Assembly: GCF_015350805.1 (NCBI RefSeq)
Contig: NZ_JADKSG010000001.1
Location: 868,001 to 932,000 of the forward strand
Source of the DNA: Herbiconiux sp. VKM Ac-1786
GTDB taxonomy: Bacteria; Actinomycetota; Actinomycetes; Actinomycetales; Microbacteriaceae
Direction of reading: 5' to 3'
Length of the DNA: 64,000 nt
The position numbers were made by a program, and so were the translations under genes. Of this stretch, positions 34,136 to 42,904 are shown piece by piece. Below the pieces are notes generated by a model. It saw nothing but the letters and a program-made list of their open reading frames with translations, was not told the DNA's origin and made no database searches. Each line of letters begins with the position of its first letter. Within the stretch, counting starts at the first letter, position 1.

Positions 34136-35128
34136 ATGACGAGCGAGACACGCGAGACCGCCCCGAGCGGCACCCAGGACGGCGACGGCGACACCCCGCT
34201 GCGCAAGAGGATCACGGGGCCGCTGCTGTTCCTGTTCATCCTCGGCGACGAGTCGGTCAAGAGCAACGTCGTGATGACCGTGATCGAGGTCTCGGGGCTC
34301 GTGATCGTGGTGGTCGTCGTGGGCGTGATGCTCAGCGGCGGGGGCGGCGACGTGTCACGCCTCGGGCAGTTCCCGGCCGACGCCTCGCCGGCGCTCGCGG
34401 TGCTCGGCGGCGCGATCGTGGCCTACTACTCCTTCGTCGGCTTCGAGACCTCGGCGAACGTGGCCGAGGAGGTGCGCCGGCCCTCGAAGGTCTACCCGAA
34501 GGCTCTGTTCGGGGCGCTGATCACGGCGGGCGCGGTGTACGTGCTGGTCGGGGTCGCCTCCTCGATCGCGCTGCCGGCCGACGAGCTCGGCGAGTCGTCG
34601 GGGCCGCTGCTGGCGGTCGTCGCGGCGAGCGGGGTGCCGATCCCGAACTGGCTGTTCAGCCTGATCGCCCTGATCGCGGTGGCCAACGGGGCGCTGCTGA
34701 CGATGATCATGACCAGCCGGCTGAGCTACGGCATGGCGTCGGAGGGGCTGCTGCCGAGCCCGCTCGCGAAGGTGCTGCCGAAGCGCCGCACGCCCTGGGT
34801 CGCGATCGTCTGCACCACGATCGTGGCGATGCTGCTGACCCTCGTCGGCGACCTCGAGACGCTCGCCTCGGCGGTCGTGCTGCTGCTGCTGTTCTCGTTC
34901 ATCAGCACGAACGTGGCGGTGCTGGTGCTGCGGCGCGACACGGTCTCGCACGACCATTTCCGCGTCTGGACGGTCGTGCCCGTGCTCGGGGTGCTCTCGT
35001 GCATCCTGCTGCTGACCCAGCAGGAACCGATCGTGTGGGCCTTCGGGGGCGGGTTCCTGGTGCTGGGCGTGGTGCTGTACTTCGCGACCCTGCTCGGTCG
35101 ACGGATGCGCGACCGCCGCCGCGCCTGA
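34136..35128 (+). CDS. APC amino-acid permease with internal in-frame deletion
   Basis: This 330-residue protein keeps the N-terminal PLRKRITGPLLFLFILGD and then jumps to ESVKSNVVMTVIEVSG. In intact actinobacterial permeases of this type, the first stretch continues as GAGIYALVG and about 130-140 residues lie between the two parts. TM1 (second half) to about TM5 are therefore missing, while TM6 to the C-terminus follow normally (VAYYSFVGFETSANVAEEVR). The junction is at residue 38/39 (base 34250) and the frame is kept. Transport is unlikely because TM1 lines the substrate site. The start is 7 nt after TACGGT. It may be a decaying gene or an assembly collapse. Confidence 0.75.
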   Translation: MTSETRETAPSGTQDGDGDTPLRKRITGPLLFLFILGDESVKSNVVMTVIEVSGLVIVVVVVGVMLSGGGGDVSRLGQFPADASPALAVLGGAIVAYYSFVGFETSANVAEEVRRPSKVYPKALFGALITAGAVYVLVGVASSIALPADELGESSGPLLAVVAASGVPIPNWLFSLIALIAVANGALLTMIMTSRLSYGMASEGLLPSPLAKVLPKRRTPWVAIVCTTIVAMLLTLVGDLETLASAVVLLLLFSFISTNVAVLVLRRDTVSHDHFRVWTVVPVLGVLSCILLLTQQEPIVWAFGGGFLVLGVVLYFATLLGRRMRDRRRA

Positions 35129-35168
35129 CGGCACCCGCGCGGCCCGGGTCGGCCTCGGGCGGCCGGCC

Positions 35169-35266
35169 TTGATCGGCGGTGGGCGCGCGGGTACAGTCGA
35201 ACGACTCCGCGCCCGCCCACCCCGCGCGGCCGGAGCTCCCGGCACACGACGCCGGGCACGAAGGAG
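35169..35266 (+). promoter_or_regulatory. sdaA promoter and leader hairpin
   Basis: TTGATC (35169-35174) and TACAGT (35192-35197) are spaced by 17 bp, giving a leader of about 70 nt. Near its end the arms CCCGGC (35238-35243) and GCCGGG (35251-35256) form a small hairpin that stops 4 nt before the AAGGAG ribosome binding site (35261-35266), so it could affect translation. Confidence 0.45.
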
Positions 35267-35275
35267 CAGTGCGCG

Positions 35276-36685
<1,410 letters not shown>

Positions 36686-36756
36686 GGCTGCTGCCGCTGC
36701 GGCCTGCCCCGGTCGGGGGCGCGCGTGCGGGCGCGGGTGCTCCCTAGGCTGGCGCC

Positions 36757-37332
36757 ATGGCCCTTCCCCGCACGCCCGTCGACCGCCGCACCGTGCTCGC
36801 CGGGGCGGCCTGGTCGGTGCCCGTCATCGCGGTCGCGCTCGGCGCCCCGGCGGCGGCCGCCAGCACCACGATCGACGTCGACTTCGCCTTCGTCCTCCTC
36901 CAGCTGAAAAGGTCGGACACCGTTGCCGGGGTCATCGCGATCACCAGCACCGGCACGGATGCGGTGCCCGACCAGGACGTCTCGGTGACCATCACCGGCC
37001 TCGACTCCCCGACGGACGGGACCTACCTCACCGAATTCGGGCCGGTGCTCAGCGGCGACGGCCTCGTCGACAAGGGCGACGGCACGCGGGTGCCGACCGT
37101 GAACAGCGCCTTCGTCGCCGTGGCCGATCCGGTCGGAGGAACACTGACCCTGACCGCCGATCGGTTCACCATCCCGTCCGGCGTCGTCTACCTCGCGGTG
37201 TTCTTCACCTGGCCCGCCACGAACCGCTATGTCGACGGCCTGGTGCTGGCAGGCTCCTTCACCATCACGCCGCCTTCGGGGCCTGCCCTCACCGGCACAT
37301 TGAACCAGGTCACCCTGCTCGCACCGGCCTGA
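36757..37332 (+). CDS. secreted protein with Tat-like leader
   Basis: The 191-residue protein has a twin-arginine-like leader, DRRTVLAGAAWSVPVIA (9-25), then GAPAAAAS as a likely cleavage site (about residue 35). The mature part is beta-rich with many Thr and Gly (Ig- or carbohydrate-binding-like appearance), and no family was recognised. The ATG follows TAGGCT by 6 nt and has no Shine-Dalgarno sequence. Its leader is closely similar to that of the propeller protein at 37891-39126, so the two share an export route. Confidence 0.7.
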   Translation: MALPRTPVDRRTVLAGAAWSVPVIAVALGAPAAAASTTIDVDFAFVLLQLKRSDTVAGVIAITSTGTDAVPDQDVSVTITGLDSPTDGTYLTEFGPVLSGDGLVDKGDGTRVPTVNSAFVAVADPVGGTLTLTADRFTIPSGVVYLAVFFTWPATNRYVDGLVLAGSFTITPPSGPALTGTLNQVTLLAPA

Positions 37333-37437
37333 CTGCTCGACCTGTCAAGCCCCTGAGCGCCGACGGCGATCGGGGCGACGGTTGACGCAGAGGGTGGCCG
37401 AGCAGCGGGCGCCGGCGCGGACACGCGAGGAGGCGCC

Positions 37438-37863
37438 ATGCGCGAGCGCGAGACCGGGAGGCGCGGCACCGACCGGGGCGGCTGGCCGATGCTGGGCGCG
37501 TTCGTCGAGAGCACGGTCGGTGACCGGCTGGTGCTGACGTTCGCGCTGTCCGACGTGCTGCCGGCCGGGCGCGTGGAGGCCGTGGTGCTCGGCGTCGACG
37601 CGCTGCGCGACGGCGCGGGGCGGCGGGTGACGCTCTACGCGGTGTTCGAGCCGCAGTCGGTGCACGTCTTCAGCCGCTGCGGCGACCTGGAGCGGCGGCA
37701 CGACGACGCCGAGGTCACCTATCCCGGCAGCGCCGTCTGCATCGCGCTCGACCTCCCCGGTCCCGAGCTCTGCCTCGAGAGCCAGCCCGAGGTGCGCGGT
37801 TTCGCGGTGATCGACGGGGTCACGCGGCAGGAGCACGCCCCGGTCACCCTGCTCCCGGCCTGA
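37438..37863 (+). CDS. hypothetical protein, 141 aa
   Basis: This soluble protein has a basic start and a beta-rich body (LVLTFALSDVLPAGRVEAVV, then VTLYAVFEPQSVHVFSRCGD). GAGGAGG lies 4 nt before the ATG, a strong ribosome binding site. No signal peptide or family was seen. It sits between two genes with Tat-like leaders and is convergent with the second one. Confidence 0.6.
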   Translation: MRERETGRRGTDRGGWPMLGAFVESTVGDRLVLTFALSDVLPAGRVEAVVLGVDALRDGAGRRVTLYAVFEPQSVHVFSRCGDLERRHDDAEVTYPGSAVCIALDLPGPELCLESQPEVRGFAVIDGVTRQEHAPVTLLPA

Positions 37864-37890
37864 CCCGTACGCTCCCGTCCTGACCCGTCG

Positions 37891-39126
37891 CTAGGCGCCG
37901 GCGCGGATCGCGATGCTCGGCGACTTGAAGCCGGTCGCGAGCACGGTCGGCCCGCCTCCGGCGGCGGCCACCTTCTGCACGTCGAGCGTGCCGCGGCTGC
38001 CGATGAAGACGTCTCCGGCGGCCGAGACGGTGACCGCCGACGGAAAGACGAGGTCGGAGGCGACGGTCGTCTGAACCCGGTCGGGCGTGACCCGGATGAC
38101 GAAGCCGTACTGGGCGTCGGCGATGTAGACGTCCCCGGTGGGCGAGACGGCGATGGACGTCGGTGCGTCCAGCCCGCTGCCGATCGTCGTCTGCGCCCCG
38201 CCGTCCGCCGGGAGCCAGAGCACGCGGAACCGGCCGATCTCGGCGAGGTAGACGTCGCCCGCCGGCGAGACGGCGATCGCAGCCACATCGTCGAGCCCCG
38301 ATGCGATCACGGTCTGCGTTCCGCCGTCGGCCGGGATCCGCACCGCCTCCCCGGTTCCGCTGTCGGCGACGTAGACGTCTCCGGACGCCGTGACCGCGAC
38401 CCCGACGGGGCTCACGAAGCCGGCGCCGACGGTCGTCGGCCCCGAGCCGTCGGCGCCGAACCGCAGCACCCGGCTGTTGCGGGTGTCGGCCACGTAGAAG
38501 TCGCCCGCCGCCGTGACGGTGAAGCCGACGGGCCCGCCGGTGCCGGTGACGACGACCTGCTCGGCCCCACCCCCGCCCGGGATGCGCACGATGGTGTCCG
38601 TCGCCTGATCGGCGACGAAGACGTCGGGGATGGGGCCGTAGCCGAGCAGCGTCGAGACCTGGCCGCCCGCGGCGGTGGACACGCTCGTCACGATCTCGGC
38701 CTTCACCCCGCCCCGCACCTCGGCGGTGACCGTGTAGACGGCGCCCGCCACGAGCTGGTCGCTGGTGAGCACGAAGCCCGTGCCGAAGACCGCCGACGCC
38801 CAGACGCTCTCCCCCGTGCTGAGGACGGTCGCCGAGTCGCCGGCGTCGACCGGCTGCACCGCGACCCTGACCTGGGCGCGCGGGGCGAGGTCGGACGGCG
38901 TCGTGATCGTCAGCACCGCGGGGGTGCCGAAGGTGATGGCGGACGGCGTCCAGACCGCCGACAGCCGGGTCACCGGTGTGCTGGCGGCTGCGGCCGGCAC
39001 GCCGACGGCCAGCGCGATGACCGGCGCGCTCCACGCGGCCCCCTGCAGCAGTTGTCGCCGGGAGACGCTCGAGCCGGCTGACAGGCCGGCCGGATGCTCG
39101 GACGGGGTGATCGCGCGCTCGCTCAT
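37891..39126 (-). CDS. secreted NHL-type beta-propeller protein
   Basis: The 411-residue protein has a Tat leader, SRRQLLQGAAW (22-32), and a cleavage site after PAAAA. An Ig-like domain of about 110 residues follows. Then about six repeats of 42 residues with the pattern SPxGDVYVADxxxxRVxRxPADGG form an NHL-like beta-propeller. AGAGGA lies before the ATG at 39126; the longer frame to 39306 would bury the leader. Such proteins bind ligands or act as lactonase-like enzymes; no catalytic residues are apparent. Confidence 0.8.
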   Translation of the reverse strand: MSERAITPSEHPAGLSAGSSVSRRQLLQGAAWSAPVIALAVGVPAAAASTPVTRLSAVWTPSAITFGTPAVLTITTPSDLAPRAQVRVAVQPVDAGDSATVLSTGESVWASAVFGTGFVLTSDQLVAGAVYTVTAEVRGGVKAEIVTSVSTAAGGQVSTLLGYGPIPDVFVADQATDTIVRIPGGGGAEQVVVTGTGGPVGFTVTAAGDFYVADTRNSRVLRFGADGSGPTTVGAGFVSPVGVAVTASGDVYVADSGTGEAVRIPADGGTQTVIASGLDDVAAIAVSPAGDVYLAEIGRFRVLWLPADGGAQTTIGSGLDAPTSIAVSPTGDVYIADAQYGFVIRVTPDRVQTTVASDLVFPSAVTVSAAGDVFIGSRGTLDVQKVAAAGGGPTVLATGFKSPSIAIRAGA

Positions 39127-39251
39127 GTGGTCCTCTCGAGACCGGCCCAGTCTGGACGAACCCGCCGCCAGGGGGAACAGCCGCTTCCGGACATGTCCGC
39201 TACCGGCCACGCCGCCCGCCCGCGCACCCGCGCACCCGCCCACGGCGGATG

Positions 39252-39322
39252 TCGGTACGGGAGGAGAATCGGGCACATGAGCCGCATGCGAGCCCGAAGG
39301 CCGCATTCTCCTCCCGTACCGA
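39252..39322. terminator. long inverted repeat after the Asp23 operon
   Basis: Arms of 18 bp (39252-39269 and 39305-39322) are exact complements, with a 35-nt loop that has an inner CGGGC/GCCCG pair. It begins 22 bp after the last gene of the Asp23 operon (minus strand) and probably terminates it. A U-tract is lacking, so rho-independent strength is unsure. Confidence 0.6.
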
Positions 39323-39343
39323 CGAGGCGCGGGCGGGGTGGGG

Positions 39344-39625
39344 TCAGTCGCGCATCCGGCGGGCGAGGTGGGCGGCCACGGCTGAGACCACGATCGCGGC
39401 GACGATCTTGACGAGGGTCGGATGCTCGCGGTAGAGCTTCTCGGCCCGGTCCCACAGGGTGGCCGCCGTGTCGCTCGCGCGGTCGGCGGCGTCGCGGGCG
39501 TCGTCCGAGACCCGGTCGGCCGCGTCGCGGGCCTTCTCGGCCGCGGCGTCGGCGGTCTTGCGGGCGTTCTTCGCGAGGGTCTCCGCGGTGTCCTTCGCCA
39601 GTTCGGCGGCGTCGTTCGATGCCAT
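39344..39625 (-). CDS. tail-anchored Ala-rich 11-mer repeat protein
   Basis: The 93-residue protein is one amphipathic helix made of 11-residue units (residues 12-55, e.g. DAADRVSDDAR, DAADRASDTAA) followed by a single C-terminal membrane segment (about 69-88). The repeats resemble those of group 3 LEA proteins or apolipoproteins, which lie on membranes. It is the last gene of the Asp23 operon, 4 bp after the Asp23-repeat fusion gene. No enzymatic function is expected. The family resembles YqjD/DUF883-like membrane proteins. Confidence 0.75.
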   Translation of the reverse strand: MASNDAAELAKDTAETLAKNARKTADAAAEKARDAADRVSDDARDAADRASDTAATLWDRAEKLYREHPTLVKIVAAIVVSAVAAHLARRMRD

Positions 39626-39629
39626 GCTG

Positions 39630-40583
39630 CTACTCCTTCGTCGGGGTGGTGTCGGTGGTGGCCGCGGGCTCCGTGGTGGGCGCGGGCTCCGTGGTGGGCT
39701 CGGCCGGGTCGGGGGTGACGGCCTGCTTCACGGCGTCGGCGGCGTCGCGGGCTGCGTCGGCTGCGGCGTCCGCCGCGTCGCTCGCCGCAGCGGCGGCACG
39801 GCTGGCGGCGTCCGCGGCGTCCTCGGCGGCCTGGGCCGCGTCCGGCCCCGGAGCGGCATCGCCGGACCGGGCGCCGGCGTCGTCGGCACGGTCGGAAGCC
39901 GTCTCCCGGACGTGGTCCGCGGCGTCCGACGCGGAGTCGCGCACCGCGTCAGCCGCGTCCGACGCGGCGTTCCGGACGGTGTCGGCGGCGGTCGCCGCGC
40001 TGGAGCGGACGGTGGCCGCCGCGTCGGCCGCGCCGGAGCGGACGGTGGCCGCCGCGTCGGCCGCGCCGGAGCGGACGGTGGCCGCCGCGTCGGCCGCGCC
40101 CGAGCGCGCCGTGGCGACCGCGTCGGCGGTCGTCGCGGCCGCGGTCTCGACCGCGGGCTCGGTGTCGAAGGGGCCGTGCACGTCGGTGATCACGACGTCG
40201 ATCGACGCCGGGTGCTCGTCGAGCTGGGCGACGGCGTGGGTGATCTGGGTGCGGGCCGTGTCGGCGACGTCGGTGACGTTGGCCGGGTACTCGACCACGA
40301 GCGAGACCGTGACGGCGAGTCCGGCGTCGCGTCGCGAGATCGAGACGCCCGGGTAGGCGCCCGATCCGGTGACCGAGCGGCGCACCGAGTCGACGGCCCG
40401 CCCGAAGGGGGTGCCGAGGCGGTGCACGCCGCTGACGCCGAGGGCCGTGTCGGCCACGGTGCGGGCCAGCACCTCCGCCGGGTCCGGGTTCGGGTCGGCG
40501 GGCGGTGGCACCTGACCGAGGTCGATCGGCTCGATGTGGCGACCGGCGGCGGCGGGGGTGGGAGTGTGGGTGGTGTTGCTCAT
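39630..40583 (-). CDS. Asp23/Gls24-like domain fused to 11-mer Ala-rich repeats
   Basis: This 317-residue protein has an Asp23/Gls24-like domain (about 35-137: VADTALGVSGVHRLG, then ISRRDAGLAVTVSLVVEYP and a final strand IDVVITDVHGPF). After it, residues 161-237 are seven 11-mers of the type SGAADAAATVR, and more irregular repeats run to about 288. The end is Pro/Thr-rich. Asp23 proteins bind the membrane through AmaP-type anchors in envelope stress response. The repeat region would be a long amphipathic helix. It is the sixth gene of a seven-gene unit. Confidence 0.75.
   Translation of the reverse strand: MSNTTHTPTPAAAGRHIEPIDLGQVPPPADPNPDPAEVLARTVADTALGVSGVHRLGTPFGRAVDSVRRSVTGSGAYPGVSISRRDAGLAVTVSLVVEYPANVTDVADTARTQITHAVAQLDEHPASIDVVITDVHGPFDTEPAVETAAATTADAVATARSGAADAAATVRSGAADAAATVRSGAADAAATVRSSAATAADTVRNAASDAADAVRDSASDAADHVRETASDRADDAGARSGDAAPGPDAAQAAEDAADAASRAAAAASDAADAAADAARDAADAVKQAVTPDPAEPTTEPAPTTEPAATTDTTPTKE
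40003..40101 (-). repeat. three perfect 33-bp tandem repeats
   Basis: Three identical 33-bp units (40003-40035, 40036-40068, 40069-40101) lie in the Asp23-repeat fusion gene. Each encodes one 11-residue unit, SGAADAAATVR, in phase. The sequence identity at DNA level indicates recent slippage or duplication, so the number may vary between strains. Confidence 0.9.
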
Positions 40584-40614
40584 GACTCTGTCCTGTCTGC
40601 GTTCTTCAGGCGGC

Positions 40615-41223
40615 TCACGCGACCCGGGCGGTCGAGGCCACCCGGCTGCGCAGCCCGCTCACGATCTGGATGACGACCGGCGTCTGCCGGCCGAGCAGCG
40701 CGTCCCACTCGCCGACGGCGCGGTCGATCGACTCGCGCACCGCCACCGGGGAGGCGCCGCGACGGGCGTGCGCGGTGATGCGGAGCACGTTCTGCCGCCG
40801 CACCCGGAAGGCCGTGACGTCGAGGGCGACGATCGAGGGATCCCGCGACAGCGCGTCCGACAGCAGGTCCGACGCGACCTTCGCGTCGACGATCAGGTCG
40901 CCGCCGGCCGGCGTGGCCCCCTGAGACGCGGAGCCGGCGCCCACCCGCAGCAGCGTCCCGGTGCGCCCCCGCCCCTGCCGCAGCGCGAACCACACCAGCA
41001 CCGCGATCAGCAGCAGGCACCCCGCCGCAGCGGCCCACGCCACCCACGGCGCCCCCGAGAGGGACGACGAGACGGCGGAACCCGCACCGTCGACGGCACC
41101 CGAGACGGCGTCGCGCGCATCCGGGATCAGCACCCCGACAGCGGTCGCCCCGCCCACGACGAGCAGCACGAGGCCGACGACGAGGAGCAGCAGGCGGTTG
41201 AGGAATCGGTTGGTGGTGGTCAT
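40615..41223 (-). CDS. AmaP-like membrane protein of the Asp23 operon
   Basis: The 202-residue protein has two membrane segments (about 8-32 and 58-80) and a C-terminal cytoplasmic domain (about 105-195) with the strand pattern ALDVTAFRVRRQNVLRITAHA, like the conserved domain of alkaline-shock membrane anchors. In Staphylococcus, AmaP tethers Asp23 to the membrane; the same role is likely here. Its start overlaps the upstream gene by 4 bases (ATGA). Confidence 0.68.
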   Translation of the reverse strand: MTTTNRFLNRLLLLVVGLVLLVVGGATAVGVLIPDARDAVSGAVDGAGSAVSSSLSGAPWVAWAAAAGCLLLIAVLVWFALRQGRGRTGTLLRVGAGSASQGATPAGGDLIVDAKVASDLLSDALSRDPSIVALDVTAFRVRRQNVLRITAHARRGASPVAVRESIDRAVGEWDALLGRQTPVVIQIVSGLRSRVASTARVA

Positions 41224-41798
41224 GCTCCGACGGTTCCGTTCTCGGTCAGCCGGACGCTCGCGCGGAGCCCCGGGGTGAAGTCGTAGCCCGCGAGCTCGGC
41301 CTCGACGGCGGCACGGATGGCGCCGACATCGGCCGCGCGGCCCGAGCTGCGGGTCACGACGACGGATGCGCGACGGCGCCCCACCGCGACGTGCACCTGC
41401 TCGGGGTCGACGTCGCCCGCGAAGGCGGCGGCGCGGGCGAGGCTCGCCGCGATGACGCGGTCGTCGACCACGGCGGCGGTGCGGTCGCGGCGCGAACCGC
41501 GACGACCGCGGCGGGCCGGCTTCAGCGCGGCGACCACGAGCACGACGCCGATCACGGCGACGACCGCCCCGATCGCGACGAGCAGCGCGGTCGGCGCGGC
41601 GACGGCTCCCGACAGCGATCCGGCCGCGTCGGCCGGTGCGACGAGCAGCGCGGGCCGGCCGAGGGCCGCGAGCACCAGTTCGGTGCCCGCCCAGGCGACG
41701 AGCAGCGCGAGCACGACGGCGACCGCGATGGCCGCCCCCGCGCGGGAGGAATGGGTCTCGCGCCGCACCAGGCGGCGGTAGAGGGCGGGTGTGCTCAT
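41220..41798 (-). CDS. DUF6286-like membrane protein of the Asp23 operon
   Basis: This 192-residue protein has two membrane segments (about 20-46 and 65-92), a basic patch (KPARRGRRGSRRDR) and a C-terminal alpha/beta domain with VHVAVGRRRASVVVTRSSGR, similar in type to the DUF6286 proteins found in Streptomyces Asp23 clusters. The family name is tentative. It probably works with the AmaP-like protein in membrane tethering. Both ends overlap neighbours by 4 bases. Confidence 0.66.
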   Translation of the reverse strand: MSTPALYRRLVRRETHSSRAGAAIAVAVVLALLVAWAGTELVLAALGRPALLVAPADAAGSLSGAVAAPTALLVAIGAVVAVIGVVLVVAALKPARRGRRGSRRDRTAAVVDDRVIAASLARAAAFAGDVDPEQVHVAVGRRRASVVVTRSSGRAADVGAIRAAVEAELAGYDFTPGLRASVRLTENGTVGA

Positions 41799-42157
41799 GC
41801 GACCCTCCTCCTCTCTCTCAGATCGGCGCCGGTGATCCGCAGATCGACCCGTCCGATGCTCGAACCGGTCAGTGCGAGCAGGCGGTCCCGGATGCTCGAC
41901 TGCGCCGAGGCGACGCGCTCGAGCAGCGTGCCCGAACGCTCGCCGCCCCGCGGCGCCACGCCGAGCGGCGACAGGCGGATCGGGGTGCGGGCCGTGACGA
42001 CCAGCACCCCCCGCTCGTCGGCGAGCTCGACGGACACCGCGGAGGCGTCGACGTCGAGGGCGTCGGCGGTGACGGCCGACACCACGCGCCGGACGGCGCG
42101 CGGCGCGATCACGGTGCGCCCGTGCAGACCCGAGCCGGCCGCCACCGCTGCGGTCAC
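41795..42157 (-). CDS. small Asp23-like protein
   Basis: The 120-residue protein begins at a GTG at 42157 that overlaps the stop of the upstream gene (GTGA). It has a two-helix/three-strand pattern (IAPRAVRRVVSAVTADAL, then GVLVVTARTPIRLSPLG, and a final VDLRITGADL), similar to Asp23/Gls24 domains without the stress-induced N-terminus. No membrane segment is present. Its role is inferred from the operon. Confidence 0.62.
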   Translation of the reverse strand: MTAAVAAGSGLHGRTVIAPRAVRRVVSAVTADALDVDASAVSVELADERGVLVVTARTPIRLSPLGVAPRGGERSGTLLERVASAQSSIRDRLLALTGSSIGRVDLRITGADLRERRRVA

Positions 42158-42342
42158 GACGACCGCCGCCCTCGGAGCGACTCGCCGAGCGAGCGGAGGT
42201 CGAGCTTGCCCTCGGCCACCCGGCCGGCGGCCCAACCGATCGCCATCGCGAGGGCCACGAACACGAAGGCCCAGAAGCCGAGCGTGATCGCGGTCAGCGC
42301 GAGCACGGCGCCGATCAGGACGCCGGTGGTGGCGGAGCTCAC
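42154..42342 (-). CDS. DUF2273-like small membrane protein
   Basis: This 62-residue protein has two adjacent membrane segments (about 5-24 and 25-42) ending in RVAEGKLDLRSLGESLRGRR. That matches DUF2273, a short membrane protein regularly encoded next to asp23. It probably helps anchor Asp23 proteins. It overlaps both neighbours by 4 bases. Confidence 0.75.
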   Translation of the reverse strand: MSSATTGVLIGAVLALTAITLGFWAFVFVALAMAIGWAAGRVAEGKLDLRSLGESLRGRRSS

Positions 42343-42758
42343 TGGACGCGGCTCTCGGCGGCGTCGTCGCCCTCGTCGTCCGAGGGGATGTGCACGTCGG
42401 ACACGGTCACGTTGACCTCGGCGACCTCCATGCCGACGACGGTGGTGATGGCGCGGCTGACGCTCGCGCGGATCTCGTCGGCGAGCTTCTGCAGGTCGAC
42501 GGGGTACTCGGCGACGACGGTGATGTCGGCGGCGACCTGGCGCTCGCCGACCTCGACCTTGACGCCCTGGCCGCGGTCCTGCGCGTTGATGGCGTTGCGG
42601 ATGGCGCCGATGGCGCGGGCGGCGCCGCCGCCCAGGTCGTGCACGCCGTAGACCTCGCGTGCGGCGATGCCGGCGACCTTCTCGACCACGCCGTCGGCGA
42701 CGGTGTTGGTGCCCTTCGAGGAGGTGGTGGAGTGCTTGGCGGTGGTGGTGTCGGTCAT
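42339..42758 (-). CDS. Asp23/Gls24 family envelope stress protein
   Basis: This 139-residue protein is a typical Asp23/Gls24 member: VADGVVEKVAGIAAREVYGV at the N-terminus, VKVEVGERQVAADITVVAEY in the centre and VAEVNVTVSDVHIP at the end, followed by an acidic tail. Family members are cytoplasmic and membrane-associated, and are induced by alkaline or cell-wall stress. It heads the operon and has a strong AAGGAG site 7 nt before the ATG. No sigma factor gene is adjacent, unlike some Streptomyces clusters. Confidence 0.9.
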   Translation of the reverse strand: MTDTTTAKHSTTSSKGTNTVADGVVEKVAGIAAREVYGVHDLGGGAARAIGAIRNAINAQDRGQGVKVEVGERQVAADITVVAEYPVDLQKLADEIRASVSRAITTVVGMEVAEVNVTVSDVHIPSDDEGDDAAESRVQ

Positions 42759-42904
42759 GATCTCTCCTTGGGTAGAGGCCCCCGGGTGGAGGCTCCGTGG
42801 AAGCGGGTCTTCACCAGTGAGACGTGATCAGGATCGACAAGGGCATAGGCACTCAGGGAGCGTTCAGGGAGGAAGCGCGACGGGGCTCAGCGCCCCTGGG
42901 CGAG

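Noticed and set aside
40003-40101. Possible CRISPR array from the 33-bp repeats
   Set aside because: The units are directly adjacent without spacers and encode in-frame 11-mers of a protein.
42879-42896. GGGGC-TCAGC-GCCCC as terminator of the MacAB-like operon
   Set aside because: A 5-bp stem without a U-tract is too weak at this GC content to be called.
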